Shown: positions 19,812 to 29,258, counted from the first letter of the stretch. The stretch: 64,000 nucleotides of DNA from an uncultured Lachnospiraceae bacterium (GCA_947576945.1 CANPTH010000008.1:1-64000); one strand, 5' to 3'. The notes: a model not told the origin generated them from the letters alone. Numbers and translations: made by a program.

Positions 19812-20040
19812 TCAGAGGCTTACCGCAAATCTGTTTACCAGCAGTTCCTTTTTCAGGCCGATGATATCCGATCCATAATAATCGCATAGACACTGGCCGT
19901 ACTCATGCGCGATAATTGTACCAGTGAAAATAGAGATCGAGTCGGTACTGAGCATTTTCGGCTTCAAATATCTGAATAAAGGCGGCCTGCTGTTTTCCTG
20001 TACCCTTTTCTAATTGTCCGGTAGTGATTGTATAGATCAT
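19812..20040 (-). pseudogene. Possible ImmA/IrrE-like metallopeptidase remnant, frameshifted
   Basis: MIYTITTGQLEKGTGKQQAAFIQIFEAENAQ... then shifted frame TGTIIAHEYGQCLCDYYGSDIIGLKKELLVNRFAVSL*; RBS-like GTGAGGAG upstream. Confidence 0.35.
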
Positions 20041-20165
20041 TGCTTTCCACTCCTCACTTCCACAAATAATATATGATAAAAAAGTTTCTCAATGATGGGA
20101 CAGGGTTTTGCTTTATCTATATTTTAATCCGGCAATTTGAGACGATCAATCAAAAGTTATCTCCA

Positions 20166-20233
20166 ACCATGCTCAGCTTGCCGTATAGTCATCAATGCAT
20201 CCATGCTGTGAAAGCCAGAGATTTTCATAGTAA
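20166..20233. repeat. Dispersed hairpin repeat, degenerate copy 2
   Basis: ACCATGCTCAGCTTGCCG...CATCCATGCTGTGAAAGCCAGAGATTTTCATAGTAA. Confidence 0.65.
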
Positions 20234-20481
20234 ATAATGAAGCAGGTTTGACTTTCGTATTGAAAGATATGACAAAACTTTATCGATTTCTATGTAAATA
20301 ATCAGAAGCCAGTAGAGTTTCTTGTCTGAAAAGATATTTGAAACGTAAAGTAAAAATTGCGTTTTGTGGAATAAATATAGAAATAAATGGATAAAAATAA
20401 AACAATACGAAAAGAAATATTGCGTTATAAAGGAAAAGATGATATGGTATGAATACACTACAAAAGGAAAGGTGCTACGGT

Positions 20482-21771
20482 ATGAAAATTCAGGCGGTTT
20501 TGATTGATGGATTCAAAAATCTGTCAAATGTTAAAATTGGTTTCGATAACATTACAGCTTTAGTGGCGTTAAACAATTTTGGCAAATCGAATGTACTTGC
20601 TGCTATCGATTTTGGTTTGACATTTATGAAAGCTACAATGGAAGATAAAGCTGATATGATGGCTAATTCGAATTTAATACCAATGAACAGCTATATGGTT
20701 AACAGAAATTACAAATTTCAAATGGAGATTTTAACTGAACTGGATGATATTGAATATCGTGTACTTTATGGATATGAATTTGCCTGGAAGTGTGATGAGA
20801 GTATCGAACCATATATTGTGTCCGAATATTTGAAGATCAGGCCGGAAGACAGGGGGCAGAAATATACTCAGCTGATCAATAGAGAGGGGCAGACAGCATT
20901 ATATAAAAGTTCTGAAACGGGCAGATGCTCATCCCAAATAAATGTTGAATCAGCGGAACTTGTTGTAAATAAGCTCCGAGCATACGATGAACTGTTTTAT
21001 GCTGTAATTATTAAAAAAATGAATAGTATGAGATTCTATATGGAGAATAATCTGGATGCAAAAAGTTTTTATCAGCCAGATCCATTTATTCGCAAAGGCT
21101 TAGAAGACATGGCTGTCGATGCAGAAAGCCTTCCACGTGTAATATATCAATTACAGGAGAAAAATCCGGATAAATTTGCCTTGTTGAAAGAAGTATATAA
21201 AAATTTATTTCCTGATGTTGAGGACATTGTTGTTAAGCAATACAAGTTTAATGGTGGAGACAATGATAGATTACCTGCCGATTCTCCGTTTGTAATAGCA
21301 AATGCCATATACGTCTTATTTGTGAAAGATAAGAATTTAATATACCCCATTGATTTTGCGATGATGTCAGATGGTGCAAAAAGAGTGTTTATGATTCTGG
21401 CGAGGATCATATTGGCCAATGAAGGAAATATTTCTCTGATTGCAATCGAAGAACCGGAGAATTCGGTGCATCCAAGTTTGTTTCGGGCTTATGTGCAAAT
21501 AATCAGTCAGTTGTTGGATGATTGTAAGATAATTGTAACCAGTCACTCGCCTTACGTTGTGAGTTATTTTGAGCCTTCATGGATACATGTAGGCATAAAC
21601 AGACAACCGGGGGTCGCTGGGTTTTATAAATTCAAAAAATCGGGTCAGCGATTATTACAACAGGATGCTGCGGATTTTAAGATGAGTATAGGAGATTACC
21701 TGTTTTCGATGCTGGCGGATGATGAATGTGATTGGGAAGACTATCTGGAGTGTGATATAATACATGAGTAA
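20482..21771 (+). CDS. OLD/ABC-like AAA ATPase (candidate defence ATPase)
   Basis: ATG 20482 (MKIQAVLIDGFKNLSNVKIGF); Walker A-like NNFGKSNVL; SDGAKRVFMILAR; IAIEEPENSVHPSL; VTSHSPYVV. Confidence 0.88.
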   Translation: MKIQAVLIDGFKNLSNVKIGFDNITALVALNNFGKSNVLAAIDFGLTFMKATMEDKADMMANSNLIPMNSYMVNRNYKFQMEILTELDDIEYRVLYGYEFAWKCDESIEPYIVSEYLKIRPEDRGQKYTQLINREGQTALYKSSETGRCSSQINVESAELVVNKLRAYDELFYAVIIKKMNSMRFYMENNLDAKSFYQPDPFIRKGLEDMAVDAESLPRVIYQLQEKNPDKFALLKEVYKNLFPDVEDIVVKQYKFNGGDNDRLPADSPFVIANAIYVLFVKDKNLIYPIDFAMMSDGAKRVFMILARIILANEGNISLIAIEEPENSVHPSLFRAYVQIISQLLDDCKIIVTSHSPYVVSYFEPSWIHVGINRQPGVAGFYKFKKSGQRLLQQDAADFKMSIGDYLFSMLADDECDWEDYLECDIIHE

Positions 21772-22348
21772 ATGCCTTGTACTATTTGTTGAGGGAGATA
21801 CAGAAGTTGAGTTTTATAAACGTGTAATATCAAATGCCAGGCAGAAGAGGGCAGATGGAAGATTTGATATTAACATTGAATGTAAAAACGTCAAAGGTGT
21901 CGGAGGATTTAAAAATATTGCTCTACGTAAGTTTATAAAGGAAATAAAGCCCAAATATGGAGAGGAATGTGAGTTTAATGTCGCTTTATGTAGAGACACA
22001 GATGTTTTTGAACTCTCTCCTAAACCTCCGATAAATTGGAATGAAGTGGAAGCTGCTTTTAAGGAGAATGGAGTCCGAAACGTTATCCACATAAGAGCGG
22101 AACGTTCTATTGAAGACTGGTTTTTACTTGATGTGGACGGAATAATATCATTTCTTCATTTGTCAAGGAAAACGAAAGTATCCGGAGGCAATGGATATGA
22201 TAAATTGAAAAAACTTTTTAAACAGGCAAACAAGATGTATTATAAGGGAATGAAAAGTAATGGTATGGTTGAACGACTGGATATTGATAGAATAGTGCAG
22301 AGCGTTTATATGCAGTTAGAACCTTTATACAAGGTGCTGGGAATATAA
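21764..22348 (+). CDS. TOPRIM-like protein partnered with the preceding ATPase
   Basis: CLVLFVEGDTEVEFYKRVI (acidic TOPRIM-like motif), CRDTDVF, RAERSIEDWFLLD; start overlaps ATPase stop by 8 nt. Confidence 0.65.
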   Translation: MSKCLVLFVEGDTEVEFYKRVISNARQKRADGRFDINIECKNVKGVGGFKNIALRKFIKEIKPKYGEECEFNVALCRDTDVFELSPKPPINWNEVEAAFKENGVRNVIHIRAERSIEDWFLLDVDGIISFLHLSRKTKVSGGNGYDKLKKLFKQANKMYYKGMKSNGMVERLDIDRIVQSVYMQLEPLYKVLGI

Positions 22349-22560
22349 TGAATTATGATAATAATTTGAAAAAGCCTTTGGCTGGAAAAGCAGAGAATGG
22401 TTTTCTTTTTCCATTGTAGGTATGACTCTTAAGAAAACTATTACTAAAGATAATGGGTGTATTAGAATTAAAGATTGTGATGTGGTTATCGTAATCTGTA
22501 TTAATGCATAATGGTAGCTTTATTAAAAAGATATTATGAGAAACGAAGGAGAACTATTTT

Positions 22561-23145
22561 ATGATTACAAGGGTAAAACTTCAAAGGTTTAAGAAATTTA
22601 ATGATAACGAGGTAATATTAAAGCCTTTTTCTGTCTTAATGGGGGAAAATAACATAAGCAAAGATGATTTATTTAGAAGTCATGGAGACACAGGATATTT
22701 TACCAGAAATACAAAGGACATTAAAAAGTCTACAATCTGATATGTTGCAGAAAGAAAATGTTAGTGAATTAGAAGAATATAAAGATGAGCTTGAAGGATT
22801 AGAATTTATTATGGATGAAGATACCCTCAGTGAACAAAGGTACACACGGTCGGTAAAGAATCAATTTCATCCCCTGCTGCGTTGCTTTCATTCCGTGTAC
22901 GTCCAGTACACGTCAATCAAGCGCCTTGCAGGGATTGAAATTGCCTTCTTTCCGACTCTTCGACCCTGACCATGGATATTTGAGTGATTTCCAAGGCGGA
23001 CGATTGAGGCGTACCGGACGTACGCCGATTGAGGACAACGCAGAAAACCGCTCAAATATCATGGTTCAGGGCGTGTATTCCTTTGTTCACTGAGGGTAAT
23101 GTTTTAGATGAAATATTACAATTGTCATTGCCACTTGGAAAATAA
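22561..23145 (+). pseudogene. Decayed ATPase-like gene, frameshifted and interrupted by a TA-flanked element
   Basis: MITRVKLQRFKKFNDNEVILKPFSVLMGENNISK (ATPase N-terminus with broken Walker A); second frame MIYLEVMETQ...EGLEFIMDED resumes after 23098 as NVLDEILQLSLPLGK*. Confidence 0.7.
22822..23098. mobile_element. ~277-bp MITE with terminal inverted repeats and TA flanks
   Basis: TA-CCCTCAGTGAACAAAGG ... CCTTTGTTCACTGAGGG-TA; no transposase ORF; two internal hairpins. Confidence 0.85.
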
Positions 23146-23410
23146 ATTTTTATTTTCTAATCAAAATATATTAGGTGTACTATATTTAGTAGTTGCAACA
23201 TTTAAGCACTGGAAAAGCACTAAGCCATAATAAATGATGTAATTGAAGTGAAAACAAGGGGTATTTGTATAATAACTTAAATAAAGACAGTTAACAATAA
23301 TAAAGGACACGTCGAATTCGTATCAGCATTGCTTCTCTTGATATTTTAGATCATAACGGTTAGGAATCGTTCTGAAATCACTTATCATTATAATATAAAA
23401 AGCATTACAC

Positions 23411-23456
23411 GAAAGAGCTGTCAATTTGCTGCTTATGCAAAAGGACAGCTCTTTTA
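23411..23456. terminator. Hairpin terminator
   Basis: AAGAGCTGTC ... GGACAGCTCTTTTA. Confidence 0.7.
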
Positions 23457-23556
23457 TGGTTCTATAAGAAATTGTTCCGGATTATGCAAGGCCGTGCAGC
23501 AGACTCGAAAATAATTCATGTCCGTTTTTCGATTAACTTCATTTTATTTCTGCCGC

Positions 23557-25674
23557 TTAAAGGAATATGCCCAGCTTCTGTCTGATCCCGGCAACGGTAA
23601 CCCGGTAAACTCCGTAGATCAGTATGCTAAGCGCCGCCTCGATTCCCAGGCACGCCCCCAGCGACACGATCTCGCTGTATACGAGCTGCCCGTCATTGCC
23701 ATACAGCAGCAGGATAAAAAACAGGTAGACAGCGATCAGCGCCACCACAGCCGGCACCCTGAAGACACTGCCGCACTGGCTTCTCACTTCCCTGTCCAGG
23801 AAGCCGGGAGATGCTCCCAGTTTCTTTAGATCGTCGAAGATGTAGCGGTTGTTTAAGGCGATGGTCTGACAGCGGGTATAACAGATGATCAGAACCGTCA
23901 GGATGCATACGATGAAAATAAACAGGAACATCATCAAAAATACGGACGTGGACAGCAGGAAATCGTTCATGCTTAAAATACGGAACCGGGGAATATATTC
24001 CCAGTTCTGGCGAAAAGTGAGGGAATCTGCTTCGGCCGGGTCAATACGCATCATGGGATCGGGTGCCTGCCAGTCTGCGATACCCTGTTCTTCGGCCCTG
24101 ATGGAGGTGATCCGATTGTGGTACACGGCAGTAAAGCAATTTTCATCAAAGCACGAAACCATGTGGTGAAAAAGGGCGTCGGCAAAGGGATAGCTGTCTT
24201 TGCCGTCCACGTTAAAGGATACGATCCTGCCTTTCCAGTCATCGGTCAGGCCTTCCGAGAGCAGTGCGTAGTCCGCATTGTCCACTACACAATAGCCGCG
24301 CGCGTCTGTCATCAGGTCGTAATGGAGAAGTCCCGCATATTGGGTGGAGATCTGTGTGCGTGTGACCATATTGGTGATGTGTTTCGTGCTGTTGATCATG
24401 GAGTAGGCTGTTTCCTCCTGATTGGTGATACACAGGTAAGTGCCGGGAAGGACATCTATATTCTCGCCGGTGAGCGTGTTCCACGTGTCTTCGGAGATGA
24501 CTCTTTTTTCTATGCATATGGGGACGTATTCATCATGCCAGTGTTTGCCGTCTTCCTCCATTATGCTGGTGAGGGCTCCGAACGCCAGCGTGATATAGTC
24601 GAATTCGCCCCAGTCTTTTAAGGACAGGCCGTATTCTGCGGCGAGCGTTTCTATGGACTCCCTGTCCGGCAGGGTCTGGTCGGCCCGGTAGTGATAGAAA
24701 TAATCGTAGGGCTGGGCATGATATCCCATGATCGTGCCGATGGATATGATGGGGATATAGAAGATGCCGAAACAGGCGCTGGCAATCAGCAGCGTAACAA
24801 CGATCATATTGTTTACGGTCTGTTTTCCCTGAAATTTCATCATGCTTCGGGCAATAATATTCTTGTAGGGAGCATGTTTACGGCGTCCAAACCCGTGGAC
24901 CACGGCATGGAGCATGATCATATAAAGCCCTGCAAATGCCGGCGCATAGAGGAGGTTCATCCAGACAGGCGGCAGAGCTTGAACCTCATGAAAATAGAAA
25001 ATGGGCGTGCAGTATCCCAGAAGAACCCCGGCGGCAAGAAGGATACAACCCGCCGGCGCGCACCATTTTCCAGGCTCCTTTACGGGTTCGTTGATGTGTT
25101 CTTCCCGTATGACCTCCATGATATTGGTCCTGCGCAGATAGTGCCAGGCGAGGAGGCAGGAAAATGCGGCCACCGCCAGCAGGAATGCAAAGGAGATCAG
25201 CAGGCATACGGGATCAAAGGAAAGTCTCATATCCGAGCTGTCAATGAGGAGCAGCCGGAAGAGCGACCAGATAATCCAGATAAAAGGAAATCCGGCCAGA
25301 ATGCCCGCCGTGCAGGAGAAGCCGCTTAAGAACAGGACTTCCCGGAATAAGCCCGGCATCAGCCTCTTCCTGGAAGCGCCCAGCGCCATCAGGATGCCCA
25401 GCTGTCTTGATTTATGCCGGAAAAAGAGGCCGGCGGCATAGATGGTAAACACAACGCAGCCGATCAATGTCAGTATAAAGATGGCATTCATCTGCTTGCG
25501 GCTGTCCCCGCCCGGCGGAAAAGTGGTCTGTACCGTCGGCGACAGCATCATGCCCGAGTAGGCGGAAATGATCATCAATGCGGTAAAATTACAGAACAGA
25601 TACAGATGCGCGTGCTTCCGGTCCGCCCGCTGCAGCCTCTGCTCCATTTTTTTCATGGTTAAAGTCTGTGACAT
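23557..25674 (-). CDS. FtsX-like ABC transporter permease (BceB-like)
   Basis: Ten-TM-type pattern with FRHKSRQLGILMALGASRKRL and LKKLGASPGFLDREVRSQ. Confidence 0.85.
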   Translation of the reverse strand: MSQTLTMKKMEQRLQRADRKHAHLYLFCNFTALMIISAYSGMMLSPTVQTTFPPGGDSRKQMNAIFILTLIGCVVFTIYAAGLFFRHKSRQLGILMALGASRKRLMPGLFREVLFLSGFSCTAGILAGFPFIWIIWSLFRLLLIDSSDMRLSFDPVCLLISFAFLLAVAAFSCLLAWHYLRRTNIMEVIREEHINEPVKEPGKWCAPAGCILLAAGVLLGYCTPIFYFHEVQALPPVWMNLLYAPAFAGLYMIMLHAVVHGFGRRKHAPYKNIIARSMMKFQGKQTVNNMIVVTLLIASACFGIFYIPIISIGTIMGYHAQPYDYFYHYRADQTLPDRESIETLAAEYGLSLKDWGEFDYITLAFGALTSIMEEDGKHWHDEYVPICIEKRVISEDTWNTLTGENIDVLPGTYLCITNQEETAYSMINSTKHITNMVTRTQISTQYAGLLHYDLMTDARGYCVVDNADYALLSEGLTDDWKGRIVSFNVDGKDSYPFADALFHHMVSCFDENCFTAVYHNRITSIRAEEQGIADWQAPDPMMRIDPAEADSLTFRQNWEYIPRFRILSMNDFLLSTSVFLMMFLFIFIVCILTVLIICYTRCQTIALNNRYIFDDLKKLGASPGFLDREVRSQCGSVFRVPAVVALIAVYLFFILLLYGNDGQLVYSEIVSLGACLGIEAALSILIYGVYRVTVAGIRQKLGIFL

Positions 25675-25689
25675 ATCAATACCTCCGAA

Positions 25690-26427
25690 TTATTCAGTCA
25701 TCTCTTTGATCGCAATAAGCAGCTGGTCCTGAAATTGTCCGCGCTCACCCTGCCGCTCCAGCTGGCGGTAGATGGAACCGTCTTTTAAAAGGATCACGCG
25801 GTCGCAGAAGGAAGCGGCAAAGCTGTCGTGGGTTACCATAAAGATCGTAGCGTCCATGCGTTTCTTTACCTCTCCGAAGCTCTCGATCACGGCGCGGCTG
25901 GACTTGGAATCCAGATTGCCGGTAGGTTCGTCCGCAAGGATGATCAGGGGATTGTTGATCAGGCTGCGCGCCACGGCCGCCCGTTGCTTCTCGCCGCCGG
26001 AGATTTCGGCCGGGTATTTGGCTGCGATATGCTGGATGCCGAAAAGAGCCGTCAGCCGGTCGGCAAGTTCCTCCGCCTCCCCGGACACTTCGCCCTGTAC
26101 GATCCGTGGCACCAGAATATTTTCACGGATGGTCAGCCCGTCTAAGAGCATGAAATCCTGAAAGACGAAACCGAGCTGCGTATTCCGAAAGTGCGCCAGT
26201 CCGGCATCGTCAAGGCCCGCCAGATCGGTACCGCCGATGGTGATTTCTCCCTTATCGAAGGGAATATAGCAGGAAATACAGTTGAGAAGAGTGGTCTTTC
26301 CCGAGCCGGAAGGTCCCATGACAGCCACGAATTCCCCCTTTTCCACACAGAAATCGACACCGTTTAACACTTGATATTTGTTCTTTCCCGTCTGATAGGA
26401 TTTGTATAGATTCTTGACATATAACAT
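25690..26427 (-). CDS. ABC transporter ATP-binding protein (BceA/MacB-like)
   Basis: GPSGSGKTTLL, SGGEKQRAAVARSL, LADEPTGNLD. Confidence 0.95.
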   Translation of the reverse strand: MLYVKNLYKSYQTGKNKYQVLNGVDFCVEKGEFVAVMGPSGSGKTTLLNCISCYIPFDKGEITIGGTDLAGLDDAGLAHFRNTQLGFVFQDFMLLDGLTIRENILVPRIVQGEVSGEAEELADRLTALFGIQHIAAKYPAEISGGEKQRAAVARSLINNPLIILADEPTGNLDSKSSRAVIESFGEVKKRMDATIFMVTHDSFAASFCDRVILLKDGSIYRQLERQGERGQFQDQLLIAIKEMTE

Positions 26428-26548
26428 ATAGATACCTCGCTTTCCCTGTAATCTGTTAAAAGAATATCACGCGGCATACCGGTCCGGTCTGCAGGGTGTC
26501 AAAAACGGCGGGCCTGATTGTCATTTTTGGAGAGCGGAAGCAGGTTTT

Positions 26549-26581
26549 GTAAAGTTTGGCGGTATTCTCCGTAAAGTTTGG
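26549..26581 (+). promoter_or_regulatory. Putative LytTR response-regulator binding site (two direct repeats)
   Basis: GTAAAGTTTGG-11-GTAAAGTTTGG; AAAGTTTGG fits the [TA][AC][CA]GTTN[AG][TG] pattern, 22-bp period. Confidence 0.65.
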
Positions 26582-26769
26582 AGCAGAGGAAAAGAGTGGA
26601 CGTGTACTTTGGGGATTGGGTTATGGTAAGATGTAGACACGGGAAATGGTTCCCCGGGTGATGCTATATGACGTGACGGGAACAGGGACTTGCCTGGACG
26701 TGGCAAATCCCGGATTGTTACAGAACGATATGACTGACCGGATCTTCATGGAAGAGGGAGGAGAATTGC

Positions 26770-27480
26770 ATGTTACGGATCGCGATATGTGACGATGAGG
26801 CGGATGCGAGAGACGCGCTGCGTTTTCAGCTGGAAAAGGCACTTATGGAGAAGTCGGAAGAGATCGTATATGAGTTTTCCGCCGGAAGTAATGCCGTATC
26901 GTGGCTTGGAAAGCATCCGGGAGAGGTGGATTTACTTTTTCTGGATATTGAGATGAAAGGTTTAAACGGCATGGAGACGGCAAAGCAGATCAGGACATTT
27001 GATGAGCAGATTATGATCGTTTTTCTGACGGGCTACAGCGAGTTTGTATTTGAGGGCTACAGTGTGGGTGCGCTGGATTACATGCTCAAACCGGTCACGG
27101 CGCAGAAGCTGATGGAAGTGCTTTGCCGGGTGCGGACGCGATTGGAGCAGGAGGAAGATAAGGCTTTTTCTTTCAAAAATGCGGATGGAACGTGGCGGTT
27201 TTTGCTGCAGGATATCCTCTGTTTCTGTTCCGACAAACGTATAGTCACGCTGGTAACAGAGCAGGGGGAATATTATTTCTATGCGAAGCTGGACGAGATC
27301 GAAGCGCGGCTGGGCGGCCGGTTTGTGCGGATCCATCAACGCTATCTGGTGAATCCGGCCCGGGTGGATCATCTGGGCAGTGATGCGGTCATGGTGGGCG
27401 GCCGGCAGCTGCCGTGCAGCAGAAACCACAGGGAAGAGGCCATGAAGAAGATTGCCAGATCCATGCTGGGTGGCTGTTAG
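26770..27480 (+). CDS. LytTR-family response regulator
   Basis: MLRIAICDDEADARDAL...LLFLDIEMKGLNGMETA; C-terminal LytTR domain (RFVRIHQRYLVNPARVDHL). Confidence 0.95.
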   Translation: MLRIAICDDEADARDALRFQLEKALMEKSEEIVYEFSAGSNAVSWLGKHPGEVDLLFLDIEMKGLNGMETAKQIRTFDEQIMIVFLTGYSEFVFEGYSVGALDYMLKPVTAQKLMEVLCRVRTRLEQEEDKAFSFKNADGTWRFLLQDILCFCSDKRIVTLVTEQGEYYFYAKLDEIEARLGGRFVRIHQRYLVNPARVDHLGSDAVMVGGRQLPCSRNHREEAMKKIARSMLGGC

Positions 27481-27518
27481 GACAGCACATAGAGAGGAAT
27501 GGACAGAAGGAACGGGAA

Positions 27519-28889
27519 ATGATTATAAATTGTTTTTTTATCATAATAAATGGAGCGGCGGCTTATCTGTTGCTGCAGGGAATGAAGAAATTGATCGCCG
27601 TATCGGAAAAGCGGTGGAAGCAGGCTGTCCTGTGGGGAAGCTGCTTGCTGCTGTTGGCGATGATTATTTATTTGGGGGACTGGGCAAATATTCTGCCGAC
27701 AGTTCTTTTCTTTCTGCTTGTGATCAGGGCTGTCTGTGAGGGAAGTATCTGGAAGAAAGCGGCCATCGGGCTGATGTATTCCAGTACCATTCTGTCTTTT
27801 AATGTGCTGCGGGATAATTTTGTCTTAACGACTGACGTCAGGTGGAATCATCCGACAGCATGTATGATCATCGAAGGGCTTTTGTCGCTGTCTGTTGCCC
27901 TGTGTCTGTATCTGGCGATCGGAAAATATGCGCCGGACAGAGAGTATCATCTTTCCGACAGTCTGTGGAAACTGATTTTGCTGCTGAATGCTACACCTTT
28001 TGGGATTGTTCTCAGTGTGGTTCTGCTGACGACGACGGAGGAGGAGAGGATTTGGATGAAGATGCCGGATGGTTTTAAAGGGTATAATATTCTTGTGCTG
28101 CTCCTGTTGTCACTGTTGTCTTTCATCGGTCTGTTCCAGGCGGTCATCGTGCTGGCGCGGCAGCAGCAGCTGGAAGAGCAGAATATGATGGCAGAGGTGA
28201 ACCAAAGTTATTATGAGGCCATGGAACAGCAGCATTTTGCCATACGGCGGCTGAAACATGATCTGGCCAATCATCTGGCGGTGGCGGTCACGCTGCCGGA
28301 AGCGCAGCGGGAAGATTATATCAAAAGTCTGATGGGGGACAGCGCATTTGGCTGTTCCCTGCGGTACTGTGCGGATCCGATCGTCAATGCGGTGCTCACG
28401 GTCAAGGAAGAGCAGATGAGCCGCTATGGGATCCGGCTGGAGGCCAGGATTGATATTCCGAAAGAGCTTCCCTTTGAGAAGACGGATATCTGTGCGCTTT
28501 TTTCCAATGCGCTGGACAATGCAGCGGAAGCCTGCAGACGTCTTCCTGAGGCACAGAGGTATGCCCGCGTGAAGAGCCGGGCAAGGAAGGGGCTGTTTTG
28601 TCTGGAAGTCACGAACCCGGTGGAAGTTGTGGAGAACCGCCAAAGCCAGCAGACAGGAACGGCAGGCATTCGTGATGATAATGGAGAAGCTTTTGTCGGA
28701 GACAGGGAAGGGGGAAGGTTGGAGAGAGGGAAAGACAGACTGCCGCCGACTACCAAAGCGGACAAGGAAAATCATGGTTTTGGCCTGAGGAGCATGAAGG
28801 AGGTCGTGGAGCGGAATCACGGAACGATGGAGATCAGGGCAGAAAGGGAGCGGTTTGAGGTGTTTCTGTATATGCCGCTGGAGATTTGA
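27519..28889 (+). CDS. GHKL-domain sensor histidine kinase
   Basis: N-terminal TM segments; AIRRLKHDLANHL; FSNALDNAAEAC; GFGLRSMKEVVERNHG. Confidence 0.92.
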   Translation: MIINCFFIIINGAAAYLLLQGMKKLIAVSEKRWKQAVLWGSCLLLLAMIIYLGDWANILPTVLFFLLVIRAVCEGSIWKKAAIGLMYSSTILSFNVLRDNFVLTTDVRWNHPTACMIIEGLLSLSVALCLYLAIGKYAPDREYHLSDSLWKLILLLNATPFGIVLSVVLLTTTEEERIWMKMPDGFKGYNILVLLLLSLLSFIGLFQAVIVLARQQQLEEQNMMAEVNQSYYEAMEQQHFAIRRLKHDLANHLAVAVTLPEAQREDYIKSLMGDSAFGCSLRYCADPIVNAVLTVKEEQMSRYGIRLEARIDIPKELPFEKTDICALFSNALDNAAEACRRLPEAQRYARVKSRARKGLFCLEVTNPVEVVENRQSQQTGTAGIRDDNGEAFVGDREGGRLERGKDRLPPTTKADKENHGFGLRSMKEVVERNHGTMEIRAERERFEVFLYMPLEI

Positions 28890-28908
28890 GAAATATTATA
28901 TCCATTTA

Positions 28909-29103
28909 TCACATCTGGGCGTATTGATAAGTTGAAATATTATTAAGTTCATCCATGATCTGCATTTTCGTATTTCTGATATCAATATCATCCTGAAGAT
29001 CAAGAAAATATCTGTCAGATACGCCAAAAAATTTTGCAAGCCTTATTGATGTATCTGCTTTACGTAAAGCAATCTTATACAGCATGATATTCTCCCAGGA
29101 CAA
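28909..29103 (-). pseudogene. Truncated HigA-like antitoxin
   Basis: ADTSIRLAKFFGVSDRYFLDLQDDIDIRNTK matches HigA C-terminal pattern but lacks the HTH N-terminus. Confidence 0.55.
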
Positions 29104-29117
29104 GCCGGCAGGAAACG

Positions 29118-29201
29118 ATGGGGATAAAACAGCGTCCTGGAATTGCGCAGGCTATTGTGGAAGAGCAGGAAATTCTTATTTTGGATGAAAGTCTGATATA
29201 A
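29118..29201 (+). pseudogene. ABC-transporter ATPase remnant
   Basis: MGIKQRPGIAQAIVEEQEILILDESLI* resembles (LSGGM)KQRLGIAQAI..ILILDEP. Confidence 0.55.
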
Positions 29202-29258
29202 ATGAGGACAGGCTCAAGGCCTGTCCTCTGATCGTAATACACCTGGCGGCGTATTCTT

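Noticed and set aside
22664-22969. 101-aa ORF taken as an intact protein
   Set aside because: Its C-terminal third is read out of the MITE; the native end is restored only when the element is removed.
24691-25329. 212-aa plus-strand ORF
   Set aside because: Antisense to the FtsX-like permease; no start signal or recognisable domain.
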